Origin: Corynebacterium sp.
Lineage (GTDB): Bacteria > Actinomycetota > Actinomycetes > Mycobacteriales > Mycobacteriaceae
Length of the DNA stretch: 64,000 nucleotides
Assembly (NCBI RefSeq): GCF_022712275.1
Contig: NZ_JALAGU010000032.1
Coordinates: forward strand, 34,973-98,972
Reading direction: 5' to 3'
Numbering within the stretch: the first letter of the stretch is position 1; each line of letters opens with the position of its first letter. Shown piece by piece: positions 49,722 to 57,973 of the stretch. Made by a program: the position numbers and the translations under genes. The notes beneath the pieces were generated by a model. It had not been told where the DNA came from and searched no databases. It saw only the letters and a list, made by a program, of their open reading frames with translations.

Positions 49722-50759
49722 ATGAGCGAGCCCACCCTCCCGAACCTCCCTACCGACACCTACGGTGTCCCCGCACCGTCGCGCCGCCCCCGCCGGCTGC
49801 GCACCAGCGCGACGATGCGTGACTTCGTCGCCGAGACGCATCTCGACCCGTCGCAGTTCATCCTCCCGGCGTTCATCGCCGAGGGTATCGACACCCCGCG
49901 CGAGATCTCCGCGATGCCGGGCGTCCACCAGCACACCGAGACCTCCCTGCTCAAGGCTGCCGAGGAGGCGCTGGAGGCCGGCGTCGGCTCGATCGACCTG
50001 TTCGGCGTCCCCACCCCGGAGCACAAGGACGCCGCGGGCACCCGGGCCTGGGCCGCCGACGGCATCCTCAACCAGGGCGTCGCCGCACTGCGTCGCGAGT
50101 TCGGTGACGACCTCATCGTCATGGCGGACACCTGCCTCGACGAGTTCACCGACCACGGTCACTGCGGCGTCCTCACCACGGACCCGTTCGGCCAGACCAT
50201 CGTCGACAATGACGCCACCCTTCCGCTGTACGCGGCCATGGCCGTCAGTCAGGCGCGCGCCGGTGCCCACGTCGTCAGCCCGTCGGGGATGATGGACGGC
50301 CAGATCCGCGTCATCCGTGCCGCACTCGACGCCGAGGGTTTCCAGGATGTCTCCATCCTCGCCTACTCGGCGAAGTACGCCGGTGCGTTCTACGGGCCCT
50401 TCCGTGAGGCCGTCGGCTCGACCCTGCAGGGTGACCGGAAGACCTACCAACAGGATCCGCGCAACGCCCGCGAGTCCATCATGGAGGTCCAGCTCGACAT
50501 CGACGAGGGCGCGGACATGGTGATGGTCAAGCCTGCGATGCCCTACCTCGACGTGCTGCGTCAGGTCGCGGACATCTCCACTGTCCCGGTTGCGGCGTAC
50601 CAGGTCTCCGGCGAGTACGCGATGATCTCCGCGGCCGCGGCCAACGGCTGGATCTCCCGTGAGCCGGCGATCCTGGACTCGCTGACCGGCATCCGCCGCG
50701 CCGGTGCGGACATCATCCTCACCTACTGGGCAACCGAGGCCGCGCGACTGCTCGCCTGA
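49722..50759 (+). CDS. hemB: Delta-aminolevulinic acid dehydratase (porphobilinogen synthase)
   Basis: A 345-aa enzyme condensing two 5-aminolevulinates. It shows VMADTCLDEFTDHGHCGVL, where Asp residues replace the Cys cluster of the zinc-type enzymes, so this is a magnesium/potassium-type form; the two Schiff-base Lys lie in SAKYAGAFYGPFREA and MVMVKPAMPYLD. Length is normal. A TACGAT box at 49709-49714 lies 7 nt before the ATG, so it is leaderless. It starts the second heme gene unit. Confidence 0.96.
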   Translation: MSEPTLPNLPTDTYGVPAPSRRPRRLRTSATMRDFVAETHLDPSQFILPAFIAEGIDTPREISAMPGVHQHTETSLLKAAEEALEAGVGSIDLFGVPTPEHKDAAGTRAWAADGILNQGVAALRREFGDDLIVMADTCLDEFTDHGHCGVLTTDPFGQTIVDNDATLPLYAAMAVSQARAGAHVVSPSGMMDGQIRVIRAALDAEGFQDVSILAYSAKYAGAFYGPFREAVGSTLQGDRKTYQQDPRNARESIMEVQLDIDEGADMVMVKPAMPYLDVLRQVADISTVPVAAYQVSGEYAMISAAAANGWISREPAILDSLTGIRRAGADIILTYWATEAARLLA

Positions 50760-50779
50760 CCGCTAGGCTGGGGGACGAT

Positions 50780-51526
50780 ATGACTGCACCGCACCGCACC
50801 CCCCGCCGCTCCGGCAGCTCCCCGGAGCAGACGCCTCCGCCGTCAGGGGCGCCCACGCCGCCCGCACCGATGCCGACGCCGCCGAAGATGGGCCGTGCCG
50901 ACGGCCTCGCCCCCTCCATGAAGGAGGCGCCGGTCCAGGTCAAGGACGGCGTGAAGATCTGGTACGCCGTCGCCGCACTGCAGCTGCTCACCGGCATCCT
51001 GCAGCTGGTGCTCAGTCTCACCGACCGGCGGACACTGACCCGCCAGGTCACCGAGCAGACCGAGGACATGGATCTGCCCGGTGACGTCAGTACCGACACC
51101 CTGGTCACCGGCTACGCGATCCTGCAGTTCCTGCTCACCCTGCTCTCCGTCGTGGTGGCGGTGTGGTTGATCTCCCGGGTAGGACGCGGCGGGTACCGCT
51201 CCCGCTTCTTCCTCACCCTCGGCACCGTCTACCTGGCGCTGATGGCCCTGATGCAGACCTTCGCCAGCGCCCCGGACACCGGATCCGTGCCGCTCATCGT
51301 GCTCGTCGGTGCCGGCACGATCATCTCCGGCGTCCTCGCCCCGGCCGGCTGGTGGATGCTGACCCGCCCCGAGACCCGTGACTGGTTCGGCATGCCGGGT
51401 GAGCGGGAGATGGAGGAGTTCACCGCCGCTCTCGACAAGCGCTCCGCCGACCTGAAGAAGATGAAGGACGAGGAGAAGGCCGCCAAGAAGGAGAAGAAGG
51501 ACCAGAAGAAGCAGAAGGGCGACTGA
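50780..51526 (+). CDS. Hypothetical four-helix membrane protein with Lys-rich tail
   Basis: A 248-aa protein, unknown family. The first 50 residues are Pro-rich and disordered (PPPSGAPTPPAPMPTPP), then four membrane helices (about 57-78, 110-133, 141-162, 172-194), a short loop with MPGEREMEEF, and a strongly charged Lys/Glu tail (MKDEEKAAKKEKKDQKKQKG). It follows hemB by 20 bp and a TAGGCT box lies upstream (50764-50769). It sits 2 bp before the next gene. In C. glutamicum membrane proteins of unknown function lie in the same place after hemB, as far as I remember. Confidence 0.75.
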   Translation: MTAPHRTPRRSGSSPEQTPPPSGAPTPPAPMPTPPKMGRADGLAPSMKEAPVQVKDGVKIWYAVAALQLLTGILQLVLSLTDRRTLTRQVTEQTEDMDLPGDVSTDTLVTGYAILQFLLTLLSVVVAVWLISRVGRGGYRSRFFLTLGTVYLALMALMQTFASAPDTGSVPLIVLVGAGTIISGVLAPAGWWMLTRPETRDWFGMPGEREMEEFTAALDKRSADLKKMKDEEKAAKKEKKDQKKQKGD

Positions 51527-51528
51527 CG

Positions 51529-52026
51529 GTGCCTGCCTCCCTGTTCCCCGGTGCCGGGGCAGACGCGAATGACCCGAACCGTCGGGTCCGGTACTGGCGT
51601 CCCGGTGAAGGGACGCCCGGCGTGGTCCGCTTCTCCTTCGTCCTCTACGTGATCTGCGGCGTCGGACTGCTCGTTGCAGCCCTGCTGATGTGGACCGCTG
51701 ACCCGCCGACCTCCTCCGACGCCGACCGACAGGCCACCATCGACGCGATCGCCTCGGTACTCAGGTGGCTCGCCGTGATCGAGGCTGTCGGCGCGGTCGT
51801 CCTCTGCGTCCTCGTGCCCGGTCTCCTGCGCGGTGACGCGCGCGCCCGATTCCGGACGCTCGTCGTCACCGGCGTCCTCCTCGTCGTCTCCCTCGGCAGC
51901 TGGTTGCTCGGCGTCGGCGGGCTCGTCCAGCCTCTCATCGCGCTTTTCCTCGCCTTCGCCGCGCTCGCGGCGTACCGTCCCGGAGTGAAGACGTACTTCG
52001 GCCAAGCGACCGGGGAGGACCGGTGA
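51529..52026 (+). CDS. Hypothetical four-helix membrane protein (165 aa)
   Basis: Unknown family. GTG 51529 starts 2 bp after the stop of the previous gene, and its TGA overlaps the GTG of the P-type ATPase homologue by 4 bp (GTGA), so all three are probably translated from one message. A short N-terminus (RRVRYWRPGEGTPGVV) is followed by four helices at about 34-56, 79-98, 108-128 and 130-148, with an acidic Ser/Asp loop after helix 1. No catalytic motif is seen; an accessory subunit of the following ATPase-like protein is a reasonable guess. Confidence 0.72.
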   Translation: MPASLFPGAGADANDPNRRVRYWRPGEGTPGVVRFSFVLYVICGVGLLVAALLMWTADPPTSSDADRQATIDAIASVLRWLAVIEAVGAVVLCVLVPGLLRGDARARFRTLVVTGVLLVVSLGSWLLGVGGLVQPLIALFLAFAALAAYRPGVKTYFGQATGEDR

Positions 52027-54662
52027 ATGACGACACGCCAGATGTAGCCCGCGCCATTGACGAGGCCCGGGCCGCTGCGCGTGCCGCCGGACTGACCCAC
52101 CTCGACGACGCCACCGAGGACACCGGGGAGACCGGGGACGAGGACGCCGGGTCCGTCGGTGGTCCGGTCACCTCCTTCACCTGGCACCTGTCGGGGCTGG
52201 AGTCCGCGGTCGCGGCCGGTCAGCTCGAGAAAATCCTCAACCTCGTCCCCGGTGTGCAGGCACGGGTGGTCTACTCCACCTCCATGGCCTGGGTCACCGC
52301 GCCTGACTCCCTGTCACCCGACGTCCTGCGTGACCTCATGGCACAGGCCGGGGTGGACGCCTGGCTCACCACCGCGTCCCTGCGCCGTCGTGCCGAACGC
52401 CTGAATATCAATGAACGCCGCCGCCGGATGCGGCGTCACCGCCTGTCGCAGCAACGCGACCGGAAGCACCGGGACAGGACCGCACCCCGACGCCGTTCCA
52501 CCCAGTCGAACGCGACCACCGAGGTGCTCTACACCGCCCGCGCACTGATCACCCCGGCGCGGCTCATCGTCGCCGTGCTGCTAGGTGTGCCTGTGGTGGC
52601 GATGCAGATCAACACCTCCTGGCAGTTCGACAACTGGCAGTGGCTCTGCCTCGCCCTGTCGGTGCCGGTCGTCACCTGGTGCGCCTGGCCCTTCCACCGC
52701 GCCATGGCCGCCGGACTCAGACGTGGCATGTCCGCCCTGGACACGGCGTCCTCTGTGGCGATCGTGCTCGCCTTCGTCTACTCGCTGGTCGCCATGCTCG
52801 TCACCGATGTCGGCGATGCCGGGTGGCGCAACGATCCCGGTTGGACCGCCGGCTACCACGACAACGGCAACGGCGCGGTCTTCCTCGACGTCGCCTGCGG
52901 TGTGACGATCCTGCTCCTGCTCGGACGCCTGTTCACCCGGCGTACCCGACTGCGCTCCGCCCTGGCGCTGAGCTCACTGCAGATGCCGGTCTCCGACACC
53001 GTCACCGTGGTGCGCAACGACCGTCGCGGCAGGCCCGTGAAGTCCGAGATCACCGTCGGTGAGATCCGTGTGGGCGATGACCTGCTGGTACCCCGCGGCG
53101 GCGTCGTCCCCTCCGACGGCGAAGTCGTCGGCGGACGCGCCGAGGTGGACGCCGGCCCCTTCGGCGGAGGTGACCGGCACACCGAGGTCACCGTGAACTC
53201 TCCGGTCTACGCCGGAACCCGCAACCTCGGCGACACCCTGAAAATCCGGGTGGAGCGCACCGGTTCCCGGACCAGGCTCTCCGCCGTCCAACGCTGGATC
53301 AGTGCCGCAGAGCGTGACGAGGCCCAGCTCGACCAGATCGCGACCAGGTCGGCGTCCCTCCTGGTGCCCTGGGCCGTCGTCATCGCCAGCTGCGCCGCCG
53401 CCGTCTGGCTGCTCGTCACCGATGCCACCGCCAATGCCGTGGCCACCGCGCTGGCGGTCCTCATCTCCGTCGCACCGCTGGCCCTGGCGCTGTCCACCAC
53501 TCTCGCGCTGCGCCTCGGCCTGGCCCGCGCCGCGGCCGGCGGCACCCTGCTCCGGAACGCGAACACCATCCATCAGCTCGCCGACGTCGACACCATCATC
53601 TTCAACCGCAACGGCACCCTCACCCACGGCCCCATGGCCGTCACCGGGGTCACCGCGGCGAAGGGGGAGAACCCGGAACTCGTGCTCCGCGTCGCCGGTG
53701 CCCTGTCCCTGGAATCCACCCACGCCGTCTCCCGCGCCATCGTCCGCGCCGACCGTGAGGCCCGCGACTCCGGCACCGGCGGGGACTCGGTCCCGCACTG
53801 GCTCGAGACCAGCACCGTCACCATCGACGACCACGGCACCTTTTCCGCCACCGTCGAACTGCCCGTGACGGACGCCAGGACCGGTGAGACGACGACCAGG
53901 CACGTCACCGTCGCACTGTGGCGCCCCCGGGACCTCTCCGAGCTCACCGATCCCGCACTCGCCAACGCGGCCGTCGGTGGCGGCACCCCGCTGGTCGTTT
54001 CGTGGAAGGGGACCGCCCGGGGCGTCATCAATGTCTCCGACCAGGTCAAGAGGGACGCATCGACGGCTGTGGAACAGCTCGAGGACATGGACATCGAGAC
54101 CACGATGATCGCCCGTGACACCTACCCGGTGGCCCGTCGGATGGCCGACATGATCGGCATCTCCACCGTGCTCGCCGGTATCGCGCCGGGACGCAAGGCC
54201 GCCACTGTGCGCAGTGTCCACGCCCAGGGGGCGACCGTGGCGATGGTCGGTGACAAGGACGTGCTCGACTGCCTCCGGGTCGCTGACATCGGCGTCCTCA
54301 TGGGATCGGCGGACCGCATCGACAACGCCGAGAGTGACGTCGTGCTGCTGCGCGAGGACATCTCCAGTATCCCCGAGGTGGTCAGCCTGGTCCGCCACGT
54401 ACGCGCCACCGTGGACTGGAACCTCTGGCTCGCCTGGGGCTACAACGTCATCGCCGTGCTGCTGTCCGTGACCGGACTGCTCAACCCGCTGCTCGCGACG
54501 GTGCCGATGCTGCTGTCCTCCATGCTCATCGAGTGGCGCTCGGCGCGCATCACCCACCGCGACTACACGACCCGCAGCACCGTGGTGTCGAACTGGCGTC
54601 CGCGGCGTGGCAAGCTGCGCTCCTGGGCGGGGGAGAACCTGCTGCCCTGGCAGACCCGCTGA
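52023..54662 (+). CDS. P-type ATPase homologue, predicted catalytically inactive
   Basis: An 879-aa protein with P1B (heavy-metal) ATPase architecture: N-terminal HMA-like ferredoxin fold (about 45-125) without CxxC, a basic linker (RRRRMRRHRLSQQRDRKHR), eight predicted helices, A-, P- and N-domains. All key residues are altered. The phosphorylation motif DKTGT is FNRNGTLTHG with Asn at position 528; the CPC metal site is SVAPLAL; TGES is GGGDRH; the HP pair is STHAVSRA; GDGxND is MVGDKDVLD. It should not be able to form an aspartyl phosphate. It is translationally coupled to two small membrane proteins and lies between hemB and hemL, so a scaffold or heme-pathway role is possible, unproven. 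Its 3' end overlaps a 13-bp tandem repeat. Confidence 0.85.
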   Translation: MNDDTPDVARAIDEARAAARAAGLTHLDDATEDTGETGDEDAGSVGGPVTSFTWHLSGLESAVAAGQLEKILNLVPGVQARVVYSTSMAWVTAPDSLSPDVLRDLMAQAGVDAWLTTASLRRRAERLNINERRRRMRRHRLSQQRDRKHRDRTAPRRRSTQSNATTEVLYTARALITPARLIVAVLLGVPVVAMQINTSWQFDNWQWLCLALSVPVVTWCAWPFHRAMAAGLRRGMSALDTASSVAIVLAFVYSLVAMLVTDVGDAGWRNDPGWTAGYHDNGNGAVFLDVACGVTILLLLGRLFTRRTRLRSALALSSLQMPVSDTVTVVRNDRRGRPVKSEITVGEIRVGDDLLVPRGGVVPSDGEVVGGRAEVDAGPFGGGDRHTEVTVNSPVYAGTRNLGDTLKIRVERTGSRTRLSAVQRWISAAERDEAQLDQIATRSASLLVPWAVVIASCAAAVWLLVTDATANAVATALAVLISVAPLALALSTTLALRLGLARAAAGGTLLRNANTIHQLADVDTIIFNRNGTLTHGPMAVTGVTAAKGENPELVLRVAGALSLESTHAVSRAIVRADREARDSGTGGDSVPHWLETSTVTIDDHGTFSATVELPVTDARTGETTTRHVTVALWRPRDLSELTDPALANAAVGGGTPLVVSWKGTARGVINVSDQVKRDASTAVEQLEDMDIETTMIARDTYPVARRMADMIGISTVLAGIAPGRKAATVRSVHAQGATVAMVGDKDVLDCLRVADIGVLMGSADRIDNAESDVVLLREDISSIPEVVSLVRHVRATVDWNLWLAWGYNVIAVLLSVTGLLNPLLATVPMLLSSMLIEWRSARITHRDYTTRSTVVSNWRPRRGKLRSWAGENLLPWQTR

Positions 54663-54741
54663 GCAGACCCGCTGAGCAGACCCGCTGAGCAGACCCGCTG
54701 AGCAGACCCGCTGAGCAGACCCGCTGAGCAGACCCGCTGAC
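54651..54741 (+). repeat. 13-bp tandem repeat carrying the stop codon, seven units
   Basis: CAGACCCGCTGAG is repeated seven times (last unit CAGACCCGCTGAC). The first copy contains the ATPase-homologue stop TGA (54660-54662). The array ends 12 bp before the TAAGCT -10 box of hemL. Confidence 0.93.
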
Positions 54742-54765
54742 AACACTGCGGTTAAGCTGGTCGAC

Positions 54766-56085
54766 GTGATGAGTGAACACACCGAGTCCAACCTGTCCGC
54801 CAGCTCGACCGCGATGGAGGAGGCGCGCCGGGTGATCCCCGGCGGCGTGAATTCCCCGGTCCGGGCCTTCGGCTCCGTCGGCGGCACCGCGCCGTTCATC
54901 GCCTCAGCCGACGGTTCCCGGCTGGTCGACGTGGACGGCAACGACTACGTCGACCTGGTCTGTTCCTGGGGCCCGATGATCCACGGCCACTCCCACCCCG
55001 TGGTGGTGGACGCCGTGCAGTCCGCCGTGGCCAGGGGAGTCTCCTTCGGCGCGCCGACCATGGGGGAGATCTCCCTGGCCGAGGAGATCATCGGCCGCAC
55101 CAGCGTGGAGAAGATCCGCATGGTGAACTCCGGCACCGAGGCCACCATGTCCGCCGTGCGCCTGGCCCGCGGCTTCACCGGCCGTGACCGGATCCTCAAG
55201 TTCGTCGGCTGCTACCACGGCCACGTCGACTCCCTGCTGGTCGCCGCCGGTTCCGGTGTCGCCACGCTGGGTCTGCCCGATTCACCGGGCATCACCGCGG
55301 CCGCCGCCGCAGAGACCATCGCCGTGCCCTACAACGACCTGGACGCCGTGCGCGCCGCCTTTGCCGAGCATCCCGGCGAGATCGCCGCGATCATCGTCGA
55401 AGGCTCGGCCGGCAACATGGGCTCGGTCCGCCCGGACGAGGGCTTCAATGCCGCGCTCAAGGAGATCGCCCACGCCGACGGCGCCCTGCTCATCGTCGAC
55501 GAGGTGATGACCGGGTTCCGTACCTCGCGCAAGGGCTGGTTCGGGGTCGACGGTGTCGCCGGTGACCTCACCACCTTCGGCAAGGTCGTCTCCGGCGGTA
55601 TGCCCGCGGCCGCCTTCGGTGGACGCACCGACATCATGGACATGCTCGCCCCGGTCGGCCCCGTCTACCAGGCCGGCACCCTGTCGGGTAACCCGGTGGC
55701 CATGGCGTCCGGCCTGGCGTCCCTGCAGCTCGCGGACGACGCCGTCTACGAGACACTGAACGCCAACGCCGACCGGCTGTCCTCGTTGATCTCCGCGGCC
55801 CTGACCGCCGAGGGCGTGGCCCACCACATGCAGCGGGCGGAGTCCATGCTCTCCATCCGCTTCGCCGAGGGGCAGGGACGCAACTTCGCCGACATGCAGG
55901 CGGCGGACACCTTCCGCTACGCGCCCTTCTTCCACTCCCTGCTGGACGCCGGGGTCTACGCGCCGCCGAGCGTCTTCGAGACCTGGTTCGTCTCGACCGC
56001 CCTGACCGATGACGACTTCGCGCGCATCGAGTCCGCGCTGGCCGTCGCCGCGAAGGCCGCCGCAGCCGCTCAGCCGTCGGCGTAG
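54766..56085 (+). CDS. hemL: Glutamate-1-semialdehyde 2,1-aminomutase
   Basis: A 439-aa PLP enzyme making 5-aminolevulinate, the step after HemA. It has RVIPGGVNSPVRAFGSVGG, GCYHGHVDSLLVAAGSG, IVDEVMTGFRTSRKG, and the PLP Lys in TFGKVVSGGMPAAAFGG. GTG 54766 lies 7 nt behind TAAGCT (54753-54758), giving a leaderless start; the next codon ATG 54769 is an alternative. In C. glutamicum hemE and hemY stand between the ATPase gene and hemL as I remember; here they are absent. Confidence 0.96.
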   Translation: MMSEHTESNLSASSTAMEEARRVIPGGVNSPVRAFGSVGGTAPFIASADGSRLVDVDGNDYVDLVCSWGPMIHGHSHPVVVDAVQSAVARGVSFGAPTMGEISLAEEIIGRTSVEKIRMVNSGTEATMSAVRLARGFTGRDRILKFVGCYHGHVDSLLVAAGSGVATLGLPDSPGITAAAAAETIAVPYNDLDAVRAAFAEHPGEIAAIIVEGSAGNMGSVRPDEGFNAALKEIAHADGALLIVDEVMTGFRTSRKGWFGVDGVAGDLTTFGKVVSGGMPAAAFGGRTDIMDMLAPVGPVYQAGTLSGNPVAMASGLASLQLADDAVYETLNANADRLSSLISAALTAEGVAHHMQRAESMLSIRFAEGQGRNFADMQAADTFRYAPFFHSLLDAGVYAPPSVFETWFVSTALTDDDFARIESALAVAAKAAAAAQPSA

Positions 56086-56112
56086 TCGCAGTCTGGCATT
56101 TACCCAGGTCGC

Positions 56113-56150
56113 GAAGAGTGTTACCAGTGAGAACCGGTAACACTTCCTTC
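56113..56150 (+). terminator. Hairpin after hemL, GTGTTACC family
   Basis: AGTGTTACC (56117-56125) pairs with GGTAACACT (56136-56144), with partly matching GAAG/CTTC flanks, 31 nt after the hemL stop. It is close in sequence to the hairpin at 33709. Confidence 0.75.
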
Positions 56151-56194
56151 AGTGGGAGAGGGGGCATCGCGGGGAAAAGGTAGGCTTCGTTTCC

Positions 56195-57313
56195 ATGACT
56201 ATCATTCACCCATATACGGCGCTCGGGACTACCCAGGAAAACCGGACTTCCCGGGCGTCCTTCGCGAAACGGGCACTGCGCACCGCCGGCTCGGTACTCG
56301 CAGCGTCCACCCTCGTCATCGGCCTGGCCGCCTGCGGCTCCGACGATGGCGACGACATCAGCGGCAACGGCAGCTCGGGCGGCACCGACTTCGAACCGGT
56401 GACCATCACCCACGCCCTCGGCGAGGCCGAGATCACCGAGAAGCCCGAGCGCGTCGTCACCCTCGGCCAGGGGTCCGCCGAGACAGCACTCGCCCTCGGC
56501 ATCGTCCCGGTGGGCACCGAGGAGTATGAGTGGGGTGCCGACGAGTCCGGCTACCTTCCCTGGGTCCACGAGGAACTGGAGAACGAGGGCGTCGCCGAGG
56601 ACGACTACCCCGAACTCATCAGCGCCGGCGACAGCGGTGTCAGTGCCGAGGAGATCGCCAAACTCGACCCGGACGTCATCCTCGCGCCGTGGTCCGGGAT
56701 CACCGAGGAACAGTACGACAGTCTCAGCGCTCTGGCGCCCACCGTCGCCTACCCGGAGAAGCCGTGGACGATCGACTGGAAGGACCAGATCACCACCGTC
56801 GCCACCGCGCTGGGGGAGAAGGACCGGGCTGAGGAACTCATCGGCGGCATCGAGGACCAGTTCGCGAGCGTCCGCGAGGAGAACCCCGACTTCGCCGAAT
56901 ACGACTTCGCCTTCATCTACAACCAGGGTGCCACCGGCGACATGGGCGTCTTCCTCCCCTCGGAGCAGCGTGCCGCCATGGTGGAGAACCTCGGCCTGAC
57001 AGTCGCCCCTGTCGTCGAGGACATGAAGAGCCAGGAGAAGGAAGGCACCGACTCGGCGACGTTCAGCATCGAGAATGCCGACATCCTGGACGATGTTGAC
57101 GTTCTCTTCACCTTCTACTCGGACGAGGCCAACCGGGAGGAGATGGAGGCCCTGCCGACCTACGGTGCCGTCACCGCGATCCGCAAGGGTGCGGTCGTCG
57201 CCCCGACCGACAACTCCTTCGTCACCGGCTCCTCGATGATCAACCCGCTCACCGTGCCGTGGTCCATCGACCGCTATGTGCCGATGATCAAGGACGCCAT
57301 CACGCACTTATGA
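56195..57313 (+). CDS. Iron-siderophore ABC transporter substrate-binding lipoprotein
   Basis: A 372-aa FecB/FepB-type binding protein. The signal peptide (RTAGSVLAASTLVIGLAACGS) ends in the lipobox LAAC with Cys near residue 46, after which come EKPERVVTLGQGSAETALALGI and the C-terminal lobe with VAPTDNSFVTGSSMINPLTVPWSI. It captures ferric siderophores or heme outside the membrane; permease and ATPase genes are not adjacent, so it must use a transporter elsewhere. A TAGGCT box lies 8 nt before ATG 56195, a leaderless start. Iron control through DtxR would be usual, but the upstream bases match its box only poorly. Confidence 0.88.
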   Translation: MTIIHPYTALGTTQENRTSRASFAKRALRTAGSVLAASTLVIGLAACGSDDGDDISGNGSSGGTDFEPVTITHALGEAEITEKPERVVTLGQGSAETALALGIVPVGTEEYEWGADESGYLPWVHEELENEGVAEDDYPELISAGDSGVSAEEIAKLDPDVILAPWSGITEEQYDSLSALAPTVAYPEKPWTIDWKDQITTVATALGEKDRAEELIGGIEDQFASVREENPDFAEYDFAFIYNQGATGDMGVFLPSEQRAAMVENLGLTVAPVVEDMKSQEKEGTDSATFSIENADILDDVDVLFTFYSDEANREEMEALPTYGAVTAIRKGAVVAPTDNSFVTGSSMINPLTVPWSIDRYVPMIKDAITHL

Positions 57314-57345
57314 CCTCAGCACCACGGCAGGTACGCTGACATGCC

Positions 57346-57972
57346 ATGAGCACGATCGTCCACCTCGTCCGTCACGGCGAGGTCCACAATCCGGACCGCA
57401 TCCTCTACGGTCGTCTTCCCGGCTGGCACCTCAGTGTCCGTGGCCGGCAGATGGCCGCCGCCGTCGCCGAGGATCTCGGGGACCACGACATCACCTATGT
57501 CGCTGCGTCCCCGCTCGAGCGCGCGCAGGAGACGGTCGCTCCGATCCTCGAGGCCGTCAACGGCAACCGTGCCGGCGCGCAGCTCGCCCTCACCACCGAC
57601 GAGGATCTCCTCGAGGCCGGCAACCAGCTCGAGGGACTCCACATCAAGGGTGTCCGGTCCGCGCTGTGGAACCCGAAGCGTTGGCCGATGCTGACGAAGC
57701 CGAGCGTCCCGAGCTGGGGCGAGCCCTACCCGGAGATTCTCGACCGCATGTGGGTCGCCATCGACCGTGCCCGTCGCGCCGCCGAGGGCCACGAGGCCGT
57801 CTGCGTGTCCCACCAGCTGCCGGTCGTCTGCGTCCAGCGTGATGTCCAGGGCCTGCCGCTGCAGCACAACCCGGCCAACCGGCGCTGCAACCTCGCCTCC
57901 GTCTCCTCCCTCGTCTTCGACGGCGACGAGCTCACCGACTTCCTCTACTCCGAGCCCGCGCAGGAGATCTGA
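57346..57972 (+). CDS. Histidine phosphatase (phosphoglycerate mutase-like) protein
   Basis: A 208-aa single-domain protein of the RHG superfamily. HLVRHGEVHNPDRILYGRLPG holds the catalytic His, with ASPLERAQETVAPIL and the second His in VSHQLPVV. The two-part substrate (sugar phosphate or other) is unknown. A TACGCT box lies 8 nt before ATG 57346, leaderless. Its TGA is followed by one base and then the next gene's ATG, so it begins the cytochrome c maturation operon; the same arrangement is known in other actinobacteria. Confidence 0.85.
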   Translation: MSTIVHLVRHGEVHNPDRILYGRLPGWHLSVRGRQMAAAVAEDLGDHDITYVAASPLERAQETVAPILEAVNGNRAGAQLALTTDEDLLEAGNQLEGLHIKGVRSALWNPKRWPMLTKPSVPSWGEPYPEILDRMWVAIDRARRAAEGHEAVCVSHQLPVVCVQRDVQGLPLQHNPANRRCNLASVSSLVFDGDELTDFLYSEPAQEI

Positions 57973-57973
57973 G

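Noticed and set aside
56170..56195. DtxR iron box before the siderophore-binding protein
   Set aside because: Only the TAGGCT core agrees and it is also the likely -10 box; the flanking bases do not match the 19-bp consensus.
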